Below are positions 1 to 10,600 of a DNA stretch of 64,000 bases, one piece after another. How positions within the stretch are numbered: position 1 is the stretch's first letter; every line of letters begins with the position of its first letter. Below the pieces are notes generated by a model that saw nothing but the letters and a program-made list of their open reading frames with translations, was not told where the DNA came from and searched no databases. Where the stretch lies: assembly GCA_002007465.1 (NCBI GenBank), contig LNAC01001831.1:1-64000 (forward strand), in the 5' to 3' direction. A program made the position numbers and the translations under genes. Source of the stretch: Ailurus styani (taxonomy: Eukaryota; Chordata; Mammalia; Carnivora; Ailuridae).

Positions 1-1946
1 GCCCTGGCTTGGCTCTAATGCAGCAGACAGTGGTCAGTGCAGTGGGAAGGCCAGAGCACTCGGATGAGCTCTTGTCACCATATAACACAAGGGTGTTTCT
101 GGGCCTCGATGCCAGGGGTGCTTGGGTACCCTTTTTGAGGGCTCAGAGGTGATCAGAGCTGGGACCTGTCATCTGGCTCTGCCTATGCCCTCTGCTCTGG
201 GCTCACAGCTGGGCACTCCCCACCCAACAGTTCCACACAACAACACTCCCTGCTCTCCTCCCTGACATTCTCCAGTAAGGAACCTGACTCAGGGTCAGTG
301 AGGGGCCAGACAGCTGGGGTCTCATTTTTATGAACAGTCCCTCCCTCTCTCACATGTCGAAGAGGGGAAGGGAGAGATTAAGGGAGGTCTGAACCCCAAA
401 TATTTGCCAGGTAAGACACCCTGACACAGAGAAGAGCTTGAACATGCTAGGGACAGTCTGTGTCCCCATGTTGTTGAAAATATCATGAGAGAAAAGGGAG
501 ACAAACAAGTATTAATATCAATACAAATAAGATGTTACTGGAGTGTGAGGATGGGAGAAGTGGTGGGATAGAGCTGCAGCACTGACAGGGGCCCTGGATT
601 CTAATGTGTTGTGATGATGTCCTGAGGCTGCACTGATGAGGAGGAGCAGGAAGGGAATATAAAGACAGAGACCAGATGGAGGCTGTGGATGGTGCCCACA
701 TCACATTAAGAGCCTTGATGAAGGGTGGCAAGGGAGGTGGGGAAGGAGCATCAGGTTCCCCATGACATGGAGGATTCAGGGACTGAGGATGGGGGCAGGA
801 AGGAGAAGCAGTTGCAGGGTCTTGGGAACAGAGAAGGAAGGGGGCTTCATCCACTGAAACATTGGGAGGACCCATCTCTGATGGAGGATGACTTCCATCT
901 CTGGCTCCCAAGAAAGAGGATCAGCCCTGACCCAGGAGATTGTTCATCAGATTTCCAGGAATGCAGATGCTTGCTTACTCTCATCTGACATGTGATGGAA
1001 CTTCACCCGTGCCTGTTGAAAATCAGGGAATTTTTACAAGAACACCACGTGGGGATGAGCTCAGTCCCTTTGTTTACAAATGAAAAGTGCGCTGAACCAG
1101 GCACAGGGTCCCCATCATACAGGAGAGAGACTCACCCTTCAGGGACTCAGCGTGGGCCTTACCGTCTTTGATCTGGACAGTTGTCTCAGAGGAAGGAGGC
1201 ACAGTTGGGGACAGTGGTTCTGCTTCAGCACCTCTTTGTCCAGGATGGCTACAGAGCTTGGGCTGAGATGGCAGGAAGCTGAGTGATCAACGTTTCACAA
1301 GACACCACTGTTGGCAGGCCTACTGGGTGCTCCTGAGTTCCTGTGATGCCCTCTCCTGCTTCCTGCAGCCCAGCACCTCCAGCTGCAGTCTGGCTCTGGA
1401 CCATTCTGATGGTCCCTCCACAGAGCAGTTCCAGGCCAGTCCAGGCTAACTCCCACCCACAGGGCTTGATTTGAAATTCAGGTAGTCTCATGCAAGGAAG
1501 AAACATAAAATAAATTCCTCATGATGAAATTCCTCTGACTGCCTGCATCTTGCTTACACCGGGAGCTGGGCACACTGTTGGTCAGGGGTTTTTCCTGCCC
1601 AACCTCAAATCAGTTCAAGTCTGATCCATAGAATTACAGAATTTTTCAAGTTAAAAACATATCTTTATAATCTGTTGGTAAATGAGATCTGTTATTCCAC
1701 TTTGTGGTTTTTATTGTTTGTTTTTGCTTTAGTTGATCTTTCTGGAAAAATCATGATGAACTGTGGATAGATTTTTAGACATAAGCATGTGAATTGTTCT
1801 CACTTTTAGCAATCCACATAGCACTTATTCTTAAGTGTACACTATATTATTCTCAAAACCTGTATTTGGAATGCTGGCCTTAACAACCATCATATGTCAA
1901 GCTCTCTTGGGGACAGATCTGGCTCAAAGAATGAAGAATTCAGAGA
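1..1946. other. Non-genic 5' flank of the IGLV relic cluster
   Basis: I see no gene I can support here. The first 1.5 kb is GC-richer, non-repetitive sequence with many short open frames of low-complexity composition. None shows a recognised domain, and I found no V-gene leader or recombination signal. From about 1560 the DNA turns AT-rich and resembles an old, unidentified repeat. A minus-strand stretch near 1160-1260 has a short proline/serine-rich open frame ending at a GT, but it is too short to call an exon. Confidence 0.4.
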
Positions 1947-2129
1947 GGGGCACCTGTGTGGCTCAGTCATTAAGCTTCTGTCTTTGGCTCAAGCCATGAT
2001 CCTGTGGTCCTCAGATCTAGCCCTGCATCAGACTCCCAGCTTAGCAGGGAGTGTGTTTCTTCCCCTATGTGTTGCTCCCCCTACCTGTATCTCTCTCTCA
2101 CTCTCAAATAAATAAAATCTTTAAAGAAA
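1947..2129 (+). mobile_element. CAN-SINE (tRNA-Lys-derived SINE)
   Basis: The head reads ggggcacctgtgtggctcag and the copy ends in a CT-rich stretch followed by AAATAAATAAAATCTTT. This is an older, diverged copy in sense orientation. Confidence 0.9.
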
Positions 2130-2619
2130 GTGCTTCAGCGAACATCATTTGTCAAGGCTCCCTGCAGACAAGTGTCCTGTGCTGCGGAAGAGATTCCTAG
2201 CAGCGAATCACTGAATGATTATGGATGTCGATGTCTGTGCTTCTCAAGTGTGTGGGTTCATTGGCAGATGTTGAAGATTCACCCAGCATCACCCACTGGG
2301 GATGCACACCTGGGCTCTTCCAATGACCTCCCAGGCCTACACTGAGGCTCTCTTTCCCCTCAGTGCTATAGGGGATCCACAGGGAGGGGGAGCCCTAGTC
2401 ATCAAGGGCTCACATGTGAGGAAAGAATGTCCATCCTGCACAGGAGGGGTCATGTCCATGGAGACCTGCATTGCTCAGGACATGATCCTGATCATCACAT
2501 TATATACCTTGTATATGCACAGTGTTTATTTTTTAACTATACATCCATGCATCTGGAAGGGAAAATTATGGTATTTCAATTTCGTTTTATTTATTTTGTT
2601 TTATTTGTAATTTGTAATT

Positions 2620-2799
2620 TTTAAAAAAGATTTTATTTATTTATTTGACAGAGAGAGATTACAAGTAGTCAGAGAGAGAGGAGGAAGCAGGCTCCCTGCT
2701 GTGTAGAGAGCCCGATGAGGGCCTCGATCCCGGGACCCTGAGATCATGACCTGAGCCGAAGGCAGAGGCTTTAACCCACTGAGCCACCCAGGCGCCCCC
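2620..2799 (-). mobile_element. CAN-SINE, minus strand
   Basis: Read on the minus strand it has the canonical GGGGCGCCTGGGTGGCTCAG head, the pol III B-box-like centre (GGTCATGATCTCAGGGTC) and an AAATAAATAAAATC tail. It abuts an L1 3'UTR fragment on its right. Confidence 0.95.
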
Positions 2800-2910
2800 T
2801 AATTTATTTTTTAATCAAATTCAATTAGCCAAAGTATAGTACAACATTAATTTTTGATATAATGTTCAATGATTCATTAGTTAAGTATAACATCCAGGTT
2901 TTCAATTTTA
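2800..2910 (-). mobile_element. L1 3'UTR fragment (carnivore L1)
   Basis: The stretch caattagccaaagtatagta, followed by a variant of the common gttcaatgattcattagtt motif, matches the antisense 3'UTR of carnivore L1 as I know it. It is heavily diverged and short. Confidence 0.6.
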
Positions 2911-3428
2911 AAAGCCAGGTTTTTCTCATCAAGAATGATCAAATCCTTTCAATTGTTCCCTCATTATCTCTATACATTAATTGCTCCATGTATGCAGGTA
3001 TGTCTCTGTACTTAGTGACCTCTCTCTGTGAATTCCTAAGCAATCTCTGTCATTGAGAATTCAGAAAGACATATCACAATATTCCCTAGGTGCATTTCTG
3101 TTTTAAATAGGGTGGGTAAAATATATGTGCATATAATTAATTACTTAACAAATGAAAATTATTGGATAATCACAAAATCTATGTTTGAATGTGTGTTCAA
3201 TTAATATATTGATAACCAACCACACACATTCTTATGATCAGTTTATGACAACTCACCACAGGGAGCTAAGTGACTATAGATAAAATTCATGGAATAAGTG
3301 AAAATTTTAGGGCAACTATGAAACAGTTGCCACATTTCCAACAAAGTCAATGTTATTCATGGTATGAAATGCTACAGTACCCATGCCCATTACAACTGAT
3401 TCTGCCCATGTCTCTATGTGTGTGATAG

Positions 3429-3459
<31 letters not shown>

Positions 3460-4001
3460 GAGACACCCACACACCCAGAGAGAGAGAGAGAGAGAGAGAA
3501 GAAAAGAGTACAGGTTTCTGAATGTTTCCCATGAGAAGGTGGGTGCTGGGGATAATTAGAGGTGGCAGTGTAGGCCCCCAGGGATCTCTCATGACACTTG
3601 CTCTGAACAGTCTGTCACCAAATGTCCTTGTGATATAATGGGTAGTCCATGTCATGTCTTGTGATGAGGGTTCCCCCAGAGCAGGGGAAGGTATAAAACC
3701 CCCTTTACCTGTATCTGAGTGTGGCTCAGGTGCTCAAACCCACTTTTGAGGTCTCCAGGGAGCCCACTTCGCTCCATGCTCTGTCCTTCTTCCAGGTCCC
3801 AGGGAATAATCTGTAGGAAGGAATCTTCTCTGATCAGAGTGAGGGAAGGGATAAGAGAGGATTGGGCAACTCTGTCTCATATGGGGACAGGAAGAGCTCT
3901 GGGGGCATCTCCACACAGCCTGAACCTATATCCTCCCAATACTCCTCAGTCCCTGACAGACAACAGGTTTCTGGCATCAGAAAGGGCCCCTAGGTGGATA
4001 C
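2911..4001. other. Intergenic, with a (GA)n microsatellite
   Basis: AT-rich sequence up to about 3400, then a GA-rich simple repeat at about 3428-3500, then GC-richer DNA leading into the first IGLV relic. No gene recognised. Confidence 0.5.
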
Positions 4002-4426
4002 ATGGCCCTTTCTTTCTCCTTGGTCTTCAATTCACTTGTGAGAGGATGTGCCTCTCCTCCTCTGTGACTCTCTGTCCTTCAATTCAGGGCATGGTCTTTG
4101 GTGATCCAGTCATGTTGGTGTCAGACACCCTATACCGGGAGGTTTCTCTCCATAACCTGCTTTGAGAGCAGTAACAACACTGTTGGGATCAGATAATGTG
4201 TGTGGATTTCATCTCTTAGGGATGCCGCCCCCAAAATACTGACTCTTGCAAATACCAGGCCCTCAGGGATTCTGGATTGATCTTCTGGCTCCAAGTCTGA
4301 TACATGACTTCACAGAACATCTGTGGCTCCAGTCTGAGGATGGGATAGTTACCATAAGGTAACACATGACAGAGACCTCAGTGCCCACACAGTGCTGTGT
4401 CCCCAAGAGGGACTGAGACAGAAAAC
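4002..4426 (+). pseudogene. IGLV pseudogene (IGLV1/2-like) with V-RSS
   Basis: This is a relic of an immunoglobulin lambda variable gene; an intact copy would supply a light-chain V domain after V-J joining in B cells. A possible leader starts at ATG 4002, with an unusually short candidate intron. The V exon runs about 4087-4387. FR1 is recognisable as a diverged open stretch ending in the SLHNLL segment. FR3 is clear around 4268-4380, where SGSKSDT is followed by stops, then a CDR3-like SYHKVTHDRDLSA. A consensus heptamer CACAGTG lies at 4388-4394, followed by a 23-nt spacer and nonamer acagaaaac at 4418-4426 (7 of 9 to consensus). Several in-frame stops and the missing conserved cysteine and tryptophan context make it dead. 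Family assignment beyond IGLV1/2-like is uncertain. Confidence 0.8.
4388..4426 (+). promoter_or_regulatory. V-type recombination signal, 23-nt spacer
   Basis: Heptamer CACAGTG at 4388-4394 is identical to consensus. Nonamer acagaaaac at 4418-4426 matches ACAAAAACC at 7 of 9 positions. The spacer is 23 nt, as expected 3' of lambda V genes. It directly abuts the decayed V exon, so RAG could in principle still recognise it. Confidence 0.8.
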
Positions 4427-5439
4427 ACCCTCTGGGATCCCTGAGCAAATCCTCAGTGCCCTGGGAGTTGTTGCCACCCTGTCACCAGTATCTGAGGTGA
4501 CATGATAGGGACTGAGGCTCCTCCAAGGGTCTGTTGATCTGAGAATGTCCCCTCACTGGATCCCATCCAGCCTTCAGCCCGTGACCCCAGCTGTTCTTGG
4601 CCATGTCTACACAGGCAGGGGATCCTCATCCACAGCATGGGGTCTGGTGGGGAACAGGAGAAGGCTAATCCTAGACATCCGTAAACATGAAGGACATTGA
4701 GACAGGACTGGACTGAGGCCCAGCAGCCTCTGGCCACATGCAGATCTCCAGCTACTGGATACAACAACGTTAGGACATTAGTGTATTAAATGCTGGTTAT
4801 CATCGTCCCATGAAAAACTGAGAGGAAACGCTCCCACTTCTGGAGTTGTGATGGGTGATCAGATATAATTCTGTGTGTGTCTGGGGATGCAGCTGAGACA
4901 CAGCTCCCTTTGGTCTCTTTGTAGTGAGAAGGGTCTCCCTTAACCGGATACCTTCATTTTCAAGATTCCCAGCCTCAGAGGGTGCTTCTCTGACATCAGG
5001 AACAGCTTAGAAAAGAGGGTAAGCATGTCTCATGGGGATCTAACTGGGGTGCCAGGAGTGTCGGAGAGGACAGGGAGTGTTTGGGGTGTGAGGGTATGTG
5101 GCATAGGCTGGGAAAATCCTATGTGGCCACAGGAGGCTGAGACAATACTCAGGCCCTCTCAGCCATCAGGCATTAGTGTGCTCACTAGATGATGCTGACC
5201 TGAGAGGACTTTCGGGTTATCACCACCCAGACCACCTCTACCCCCGGGACAGCTAATCCTCTCCTCCTCTGTCTCCTTCCATCTCTATGTACCTGGAGCA
5301 TGGAGGGCAGACAGACAGACAGCAGGGGCTTATCTGAGGGCAGTACCTCTGCTCATATAGAAGTTTCTGGAGATAGAAAGAGATATGGGGAGCTCAGTAA
5401 CCACAACAGAACTTTAGGGTCAGAATCTGTTTCTTTACT
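4427..5439. other. Spacer between IGLV relics
   Basis: Non-repetitive, moderately GC-rich DNA of about 1 kb between two IGLV relics. No gene, SINE or L1 recognised. I did not find an ATTTGCAT or ATGCAAAT octamer in the 150 bp upstream of the next leader, although functional light-chain V promoters normally carry one. Confidence 0.5.
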
Positions 5440-5939
5440 ATGGCCTGGGCTCCTCTCCTCCTCACCTTCCTCACTCCCTGAACAGGTGAGTGCTGACCTT
5501 ACCCAGGGTGGGAGGCAGAGTTCCCTGTTCCATGTCCCCACTCTCCTTCATGGTGGGCTGCCCTCGTGCTCACACCTCTCTGCCCCTATTGGTGTCTGCG
5601 GCCCAGGTGGGGCTGACGCAGGCACCAGTAGTGACCATGTTCCCACACTGAAGGCCACATTTGATGCACCAGAAACAGGGGCACAGTTGGCAATGAGGGA
5701 GCAGATTGGCTACAGTGACAATGGGCCTTGTCCCAGCTACTGATCCACAGGAGGAATGCCCAGTCCTCCGAGGTCTCCCACAGAGTTTCTGGCCCCAGGT
5801 CAGGGAGCCTGCCCTCCCTGACCCCCAGGCTCCCCAGGCTCCAGGGTGAGGACAAGGCTGCTGATTTCTGCTCAGTGTGGGACAGCATCTGGGGATCCTG
5901 CCCTGTGCTTCAGGCTAGTGGGGAAAAGACACTGTGACC
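5440..5939 (+). pseudogene. IGLV pseudogene, IGLV10-like, with degenerate RSS
   Basis: The leader exon at 5440-5485 begins MAWAPLLLTFLTP and has an in-frame TGA at 5479-5481. It is followed by a good donor (gtgag at 5486). The V exon starts near 5595. FR1 reads QVGLTQAPVV, then a stop. CDR1/FR2 read GNEGADWLQ with a stop in place of a glutamine. FR2/FR3 read LLIHRRNAQSSEVSHRVSG. The end reads GEDKAADFCSVWDS, with the V-gene C followed by a lambda-like VWDS CDR3. The GNxGAxWLQ and RNN-type CDR2 pattern points to the IGLV10 family. A decayed 23-spacer RSS follows. Stops in the leader, FR1 and FR2 and a phase change in FR1 make it a pseudogene. Confidence 0.85.
5901..5939 (+). promoter_or_regulatory. 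Decayed V-RSS
   Basis: Heptamer-like ccctgtg (5901-5907, 5 of 7), spacer of exactly 23 nt, nonamer-like actgtgacc (5931-5939, 5 of 9). The position right after the CDR3 codons supports the call. Probably non-functional. Confidence 0.55.
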
Positions 5940-7161
5940 CTGAGTCCCCAGCCCTCACCCGGCACTTCGGGACCTCACAGAGCACACTGTTGATGGCCCA
6001 TGAAGAGACAAGAGCTGGATTCCACCTGACATTTGTGGGGGCAATTCAGGATTACAGGAAATAATAGAGTGAGGAAAAGCTTGAGCTGCAGAAATAGCAA
6101 GTGTCCCAGGGCAGCCTTGTTGTGAATATACTGTGACCATGTGGATATGCCAACATTCACTTGCATTGACATGGAGTAAAAACAGATTTCAAGTGGAAGT
6201 CAAGGGATCATTATTTTCCAAGGTGGCCCTTTCTGTCCCATTTGGTGATGCTAGACTCATGTGCTCAGCTCGTCCACCTATCTGAGCTCCTGTGCATGCT
6301 CACCAGGGTCACCAGCTGCCAGGCTCCTCTGTGTTTCCAGTCTCAGCTTGTACCCTGACCTCTGACCCAGGGCTCCTGCACCTGCAGGGACATTACTTGA
6401 TTCACCCTATAGATCCTGCCTTTTACACCACAGTGCTGGGCAGATGTCTTTGCCCAACTCTCTCATGCACATGCTACATGCACACACAGGTGTCTCCATA
6501 CGTGTGTCCTAGCAGCATTTTTCCTTCATGGTTCTTACACTTGCCATGCGCAACATCTGGAAACCAGAGACATGGTGGGAGCCCTAGGATACAGTTAGCA
6601 GTGATGAGCATTTTCAAATAAATCATAGTTTTCCCCTGAAATAAATGTCCAAATGTGAGGGTGTCACCATTACATGAATGGACCTAGAAAGGCCCTTTTT
6701 CACTCCACTCTCTTGGGCCTGGACATCAGGAAACCTATGGTGAATAACAACCTTCTGCTTGGTGTGAAGAGGGTATACAGGGCTGGGGGAGGTGGGTGTC
6801 AAGGGCAGCAGGGGAGGTGTGGACACAGGTCCTGCAGAGAGTGGGCAAACAACTTGGGTGATGAGAGGGGCACTGGGCAAACTGTGTCCTCACTGATGTG
6901 TGACCTGCTTCCACTGGTGAGGGGCCAATGCCCTGTGAGCTCCTGGCTAGGGCTCCTTCTCCACACTGCTTCAAACATAGATCACCCCTTCCTTTTACTC
7001 TACAGGGTTTGGTAAGATTGAGGCTGTAGACAAGGAGCAGCCAGAATGCATGTCCAAGGAGGAAGTGGGCTCTCAGGAGAGTCTGCCCAGAGGATAAGAC
7101 AGCTTGTAGCCAGAATCCCCTCAACAGAACCTCAGAAGGCAGAGTCTGTGGGATCCCCACC
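5940..7161. other. Spacer between IGLV relics
   Basis: About 1.2 kb with no recognised gene or SINE. The last 40 bp before 7162 (cagaaggcagagtctgtggg, then a purine-start ATG context) look like the conserved 5' untranslated stretch of IGLV genes. Confidence 0.45.
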
Positions 7162-7440
7162 ATGTGGGGGTGTCCTGGGGTCTCTTCTTTAATCCCTTAT
7201 GCGGGAGACTTTGCCAAATATTACAGAAAGGAGTCCCTGAGGTCCCCCCAAACCTGCTCTCTCCTCAATACCAGGAACAGGTACAGTGACACTGAGCTCA
7301 CAGCCCATGTCTCAGTGCACTGGTCACTTGGGCAAAGGTCCCCAATTTCTGCATTGGAAACTTCATCAGTGTGAGCTATGCTGGGTCTGGGACAGAAGCC
7401 CCATAAATATGATGGTTGATGTCATTTAGGATGCAGCCTG
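7162..7440 (+). pseudogene. IGLV pseudogene (IGLV1/2-like), 3'-truncated
   Basis: A 46-nt leader-sized segment (7162-7207, MWGCPGVSSLIPYAG) has exactly the length of an IGLV leader exon and is preceded by an IGLV-like 5'UTR, but its donor is lost (ac in place of gt). The V exon begins near 7281. FR1 reads SDTELTAHVSVHWSLGQRSP then ISALETSSV, which lines up with the lambda FR1 (xELTQPxSVSGSLGQRxxIS). The cysteine is replaced by alanine. FR2/CDR2 similarity fades by about 7440, where codon phase is also lost. FR3, CDR3 and the recombination signal are not visible; antisense L1 sequence follows from about 7620. Confidence 0.7.
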
Positions 7441-7619
7441 AGTGAGAACAGATGATCACTTCAGATCTGGGGTCACTCCCTCAACCTTCCATGGTGCTCT
7501 TCATCCTGGACAAGTGAGCCAACTCGTCTTCTCTGCTGCCCTTATTCCATCCATGGTGTCTCTGTTACTAAGTGTCACCAGTACTGGTCACAGTCACTCA
7601 TTGAGGAGATCACTGCCAT

Positions 7620-8400
7620 CATGTCTGCACCAACATTGGTCCGTCTAATGCCATGATGTCCACTTGCATCTTTAAGAATGACTACTTGTCCTTTACCATC
7701 AATGCTAAGTATTAACCACTGATTTTCTTTCCTTAATTGCATGTTCTGATACTTGAGGAATATTGTTGAAAAATAATGGAAGTGAAGATCATCTTTGTCT
7801 TTTCCTATCTTTGTGAAAATGGTCCCCTTTACCACACCATGAACTGAGATGCTGGTCTTAGGTCTACATCATAAGTGTGAGAGACAGTGTTTATTACCTT
7901 ATTATAAATGTATCTGTTCATACTTCCATATGATTTTTTATGATTTGGTCTTTGGTCTTTCAAGAGCAATTGGGGAAATATGATCATACCTCTTGATGTA
8001 ATATGTCATGCAATATGAAACTTGTTCTTAATATGGAGCACAACTTGCATCATTGGAACAAATCACACTTAATGGTGTTTCAATTTATTCATATGGTACT
8101 GATGCCTCTTTGTTAATATTTTATGTTACAGGTCTGTAATTTTCATTTTTTGTGAAATGTAATTTGGTACGTCTGCTTATCAGTGTTATAACTCTTTTAG
8201 AAGAACTAAGCAATATTCCATCCTTTTTGGTGTTATGAAAAGAATATGAAGCAAAGAATTTAGAACCATGTTATCTCAGAAGGTTTGTTAGATGTCTCCT
8301 GTCAAAATGTTGGTATATTATGCATTTCTGTGGAGTGTTTTTATAATCACAGTTTCTATTTTTCCTATTAAAAATTGATCTACTCACTCAAATTATTTCT
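7620..8400 (-). mobile_element. Old L1 ORF2 fragment, minus strand
   Basis: The sequence follows the antisense of the L1 reverse transcriptase/ORF2 region, for example the ggtctgtaattttcattttt stretch near 8130 and the aacttgttcttaatatggag stretch near 8020. It is heavily mutated with no open frame. It probably truncated the third IGLV relic on its 3' side. Confidence 0.65.
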
Positions 8401-8430
8401 AGTAGAACTAATTTTGTATCTTCCTTTTTA

Positions 8431-8627
8431 CTTTTTTAAAATTTATTTTAGAGAAACAGAGTGAGAAAGCAGGGGAGGTGCATAGGGAGAGGGAGAGAGA
8501 GCACTCCAAGTGGACTGCCTGCTGAGCATGGAGTCTCATGCTGGGTTCCATCCCAGGACCTTGAGATCATGACCTGAGCCTAAACCATGAGTCTGACTCT
8601 TAACTGACTGAGCCACCCAGGTACCCC
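8431..8627 (-). mobile_element. CAN-SINE, minus strand, with target-site duplication
   Basis: Older SINE with head GGGGTACCTGGGTGGCTCAG on the minus strand. It is flanked by a direct repeat of taattttgtatcttc (about 8409-8423 and 8627-8642), so it is a clean retroposition into the old L1. Confidence 0.92.
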
Positions 8628-9028
8628 TAATTTTGTATCTTCTTGAGAAAGTATGAATTTTATCTATTCTTAATGGGAATTATCTCTTACAAGGTTTTTT
8701 TCCTTTTTTTTTCATTTTTCACTTTTCCATGCGAGATTAACAGCAGGCACTGTGAGACTGCCCTGTAGTCTCTACAGAGTTGCTCAGTGAGGACTAGTCA
8801 TTGAGGACATTCAAGTCTGGGGACCTTGTGTGGTCTCAGCAGGTGCTTCCTTGCAGAGCTCTCCCCAAGGGTGAGTAAGCCTCCATCTTCCTCAGTGTGT
8901 GATGTGAGCTGAGCCCCAGACCCACGGCTCAGGGAGCGGCCAGACAGCCCCTCCAGTGGAAGAGGGTAGAGGAGAAAAGGGGGCCTGTGGCAGCCTAGCC
9001 CACTGTGTGGATCAGGGGCTATGTCACC

Positions 9029-9678
9029 ATGGACTGAACTCTTGTCTTCCTCATTCTCCTATCTTACTGTGCAGGTAGGGAGGGGCCTCAGGGAAACAGG
9101 GCTGACCTCTAGCCGGTGTCAGCCTCTCTGGCTGAGACCCTAGGGAACTTTATATGGCCCCTGCTCCATCATCCGTGAGTGTCTGTGTTTGCAGGTTATG
9201 ACAGGATTCGTGGAACACAGAATGGTCCCCAAATCACTCTTTCTGTGCTTAATGCCCTAAGAAATTTTTCCATTTCTAGCCCCATCACCCATGTCTGTGT
9301 TTGCAGGGTCCCTTTCCCAGTCTGTGCTGACCCAGCCACCCTCCCTCTGCATCTCTGGGCACAATGGCCAGACTCACCTACACCTCGAGCAGTGGCTTCT
9401 GTGTTGGCGGCTACTACATCAGGCTGGTACCAACAGAAGCCAGGGAGTCCTCCAGGTTTCTCCTATACTATTACTCAGACTCAAGTTCGCAGTTGGGATC
9501 TGGGGCCCCAAGCTGCTTCTCTGGCTCCAAATATGCCTCAGCAATCGCTGGTCTTCTGCTCATCTCTAGGTTGTAGCCTGAAGATGAGGCTGACTTTTAC
9601 TGTGCTACAGCTGGTGGAAGTGGGAGCAGCTTTCATTACCCACAGTGTCTCAGACAACAAGGAAGTGAGACAAAAACC
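9029..9678 (+). pseudogene. IGLV pseudogene, IGLV5-like, with near-perfect RSS
   Basis: Leader exon 9029-9074 reads MD, stop, then TLVFLILLSYCAG: the third codon is TGA where lambda leaders have TGG. Donor gtaggg is at 9075 and acceptor ttgcag ends at 9306. The V exon covers 9307-9640. FR1 is SLSQSVLTQPPSLCISG, then a frameshift. CDR1 has TYTSSSGFCVGGYY. A further phase change gives WYQQKPGSPPGF. CDR2/FR3 have YYSDSSSQLGSGAPS and GSKYASAIAGLLLIS. A stop then precedes PEDEADFYCATAGGSGSS. The long CDR1, the SD-S-QLGSG-PS element and GSKxASAxAGxLLIS are typical of the IGLV5 family. At least two frameshifts and two stops kill it, but it is the best preserved relic here. Confidence 0.9.
9641..9678 (+). 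promoter_or_regulatory. V-RSS, consensus heptamer and nonamer
   Basis: Heptamer CACAGTG (9641-9647) and nonamer ACAAAAACC (9670-9678) are both identical to the textbook consensus, with a 22-nt spacer. It directly follows the CDR3 codons. It could still be a RAG substrate although the V exon is dead. Confidence 0.9.
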
Positions 9679-10059
9679 CCGGGAACTAGAGATCTTTTCT
9701 CTGAGATTCTTTAATTGAGAAGCTTCTGTGGAGGTTCATGTAGGGGAGAGTCCTCCGCTGAAAGACCTGTCTTTGAGAATTGAGTAGTGACACACAGATT
9801 ATGCTGTTGCCCGAGACAGTGCAGGTGTCCCAAATGCACACCTGGGTGAGGGAATAGAGTCCAATTGCACATGCCTTACAGGCTGGGGTAAATTAAAAAT
9901 AATAAATATTTTTTAAAACAAAGCCTCAGTCTTTCCTTGTATCTCCATTATATCTCCATTACTAATTAAGTAAAACATTTCACGTCTGACACATTTAGCC
10001 ACCAGTTCTGTGGATTCTCTGTTCCAAAGCAAGCAATTCTCTGTAACACCTGTTTGGTG
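9679..10059. other. 3' flank of the IGLV5-like relic
   Basis: Non-coding. Includes an A-rich stretch near 9890-9920. No gene or recognised repeat. Confidence 0.4.
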
Positions 10060-10600
10060 TTCTAAAATTTAATTCAATTTAACACTCAGCTTACCTGCCT
10101 GGAGATAGTGTCAGATGCACAGGTTAGGGACTCAGTAAACTGCCCCCCACTTTGATGACAACAGCAACTTGTAGGTTCCTCACAACTTATGTCCCACTTC
10201 ACCACAAATCAGCGTTCCCACAACACTCTCCACTGTTCACTTAATTTACTAGAGTGACTCATGGAAACTCTTACTTCCCTTTACAAGTTCATTAAATGAT
10301 ATGATGGAAACCAATGACCAGTCAGATAGAGAGACACTTAGGTCAAGGTCTGGGAAGGTCCCAAGTGAAGGAGATTATGTCCCCGTGGAGCTTCAGTACA
10401 TCATCTGCTGGGCATAGATATGTTCGCCAATCTGGAAGCTCTTCCAAGCCCATATTTGGCATTTCTATTGAGGCTTCAGGTAGATATCATTGATCACTAA
10501 CTCCATATTCAGCTTTTCTCCCCTCTCTGGATAATGGGGATCTGAATATCCCCAGCATCTGATCATGGCTTCATCTTTCTGGGGACCAGCCCCATCCCAG
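10060..10600. mobile_element. Probable ERVL (MLT2-like) LTR remnant
   Basis: The layout (acttaatttactagagtgac, then the aatctggaagctcttccaag segment, then attgaggcttcaggtag) resembles the mammalian MLT2-class ERVL LTR as I remember it. It is diverged and has no open frame. Orientation not assigned. Confidence 0.5.

Noticed and set aside
483..911. 142-codon minus-strand frame and overlapping plus-strand frames
   Set aside because: Proline/serine-rich low-complexity translations overlapping on both strands; no motif and no exon signals.
1150..1260. Possible minus-strand coding exon ending at a GT donor
   Set aside because: Short, no upstream acceptor or family match; not supportable from sequence alone.
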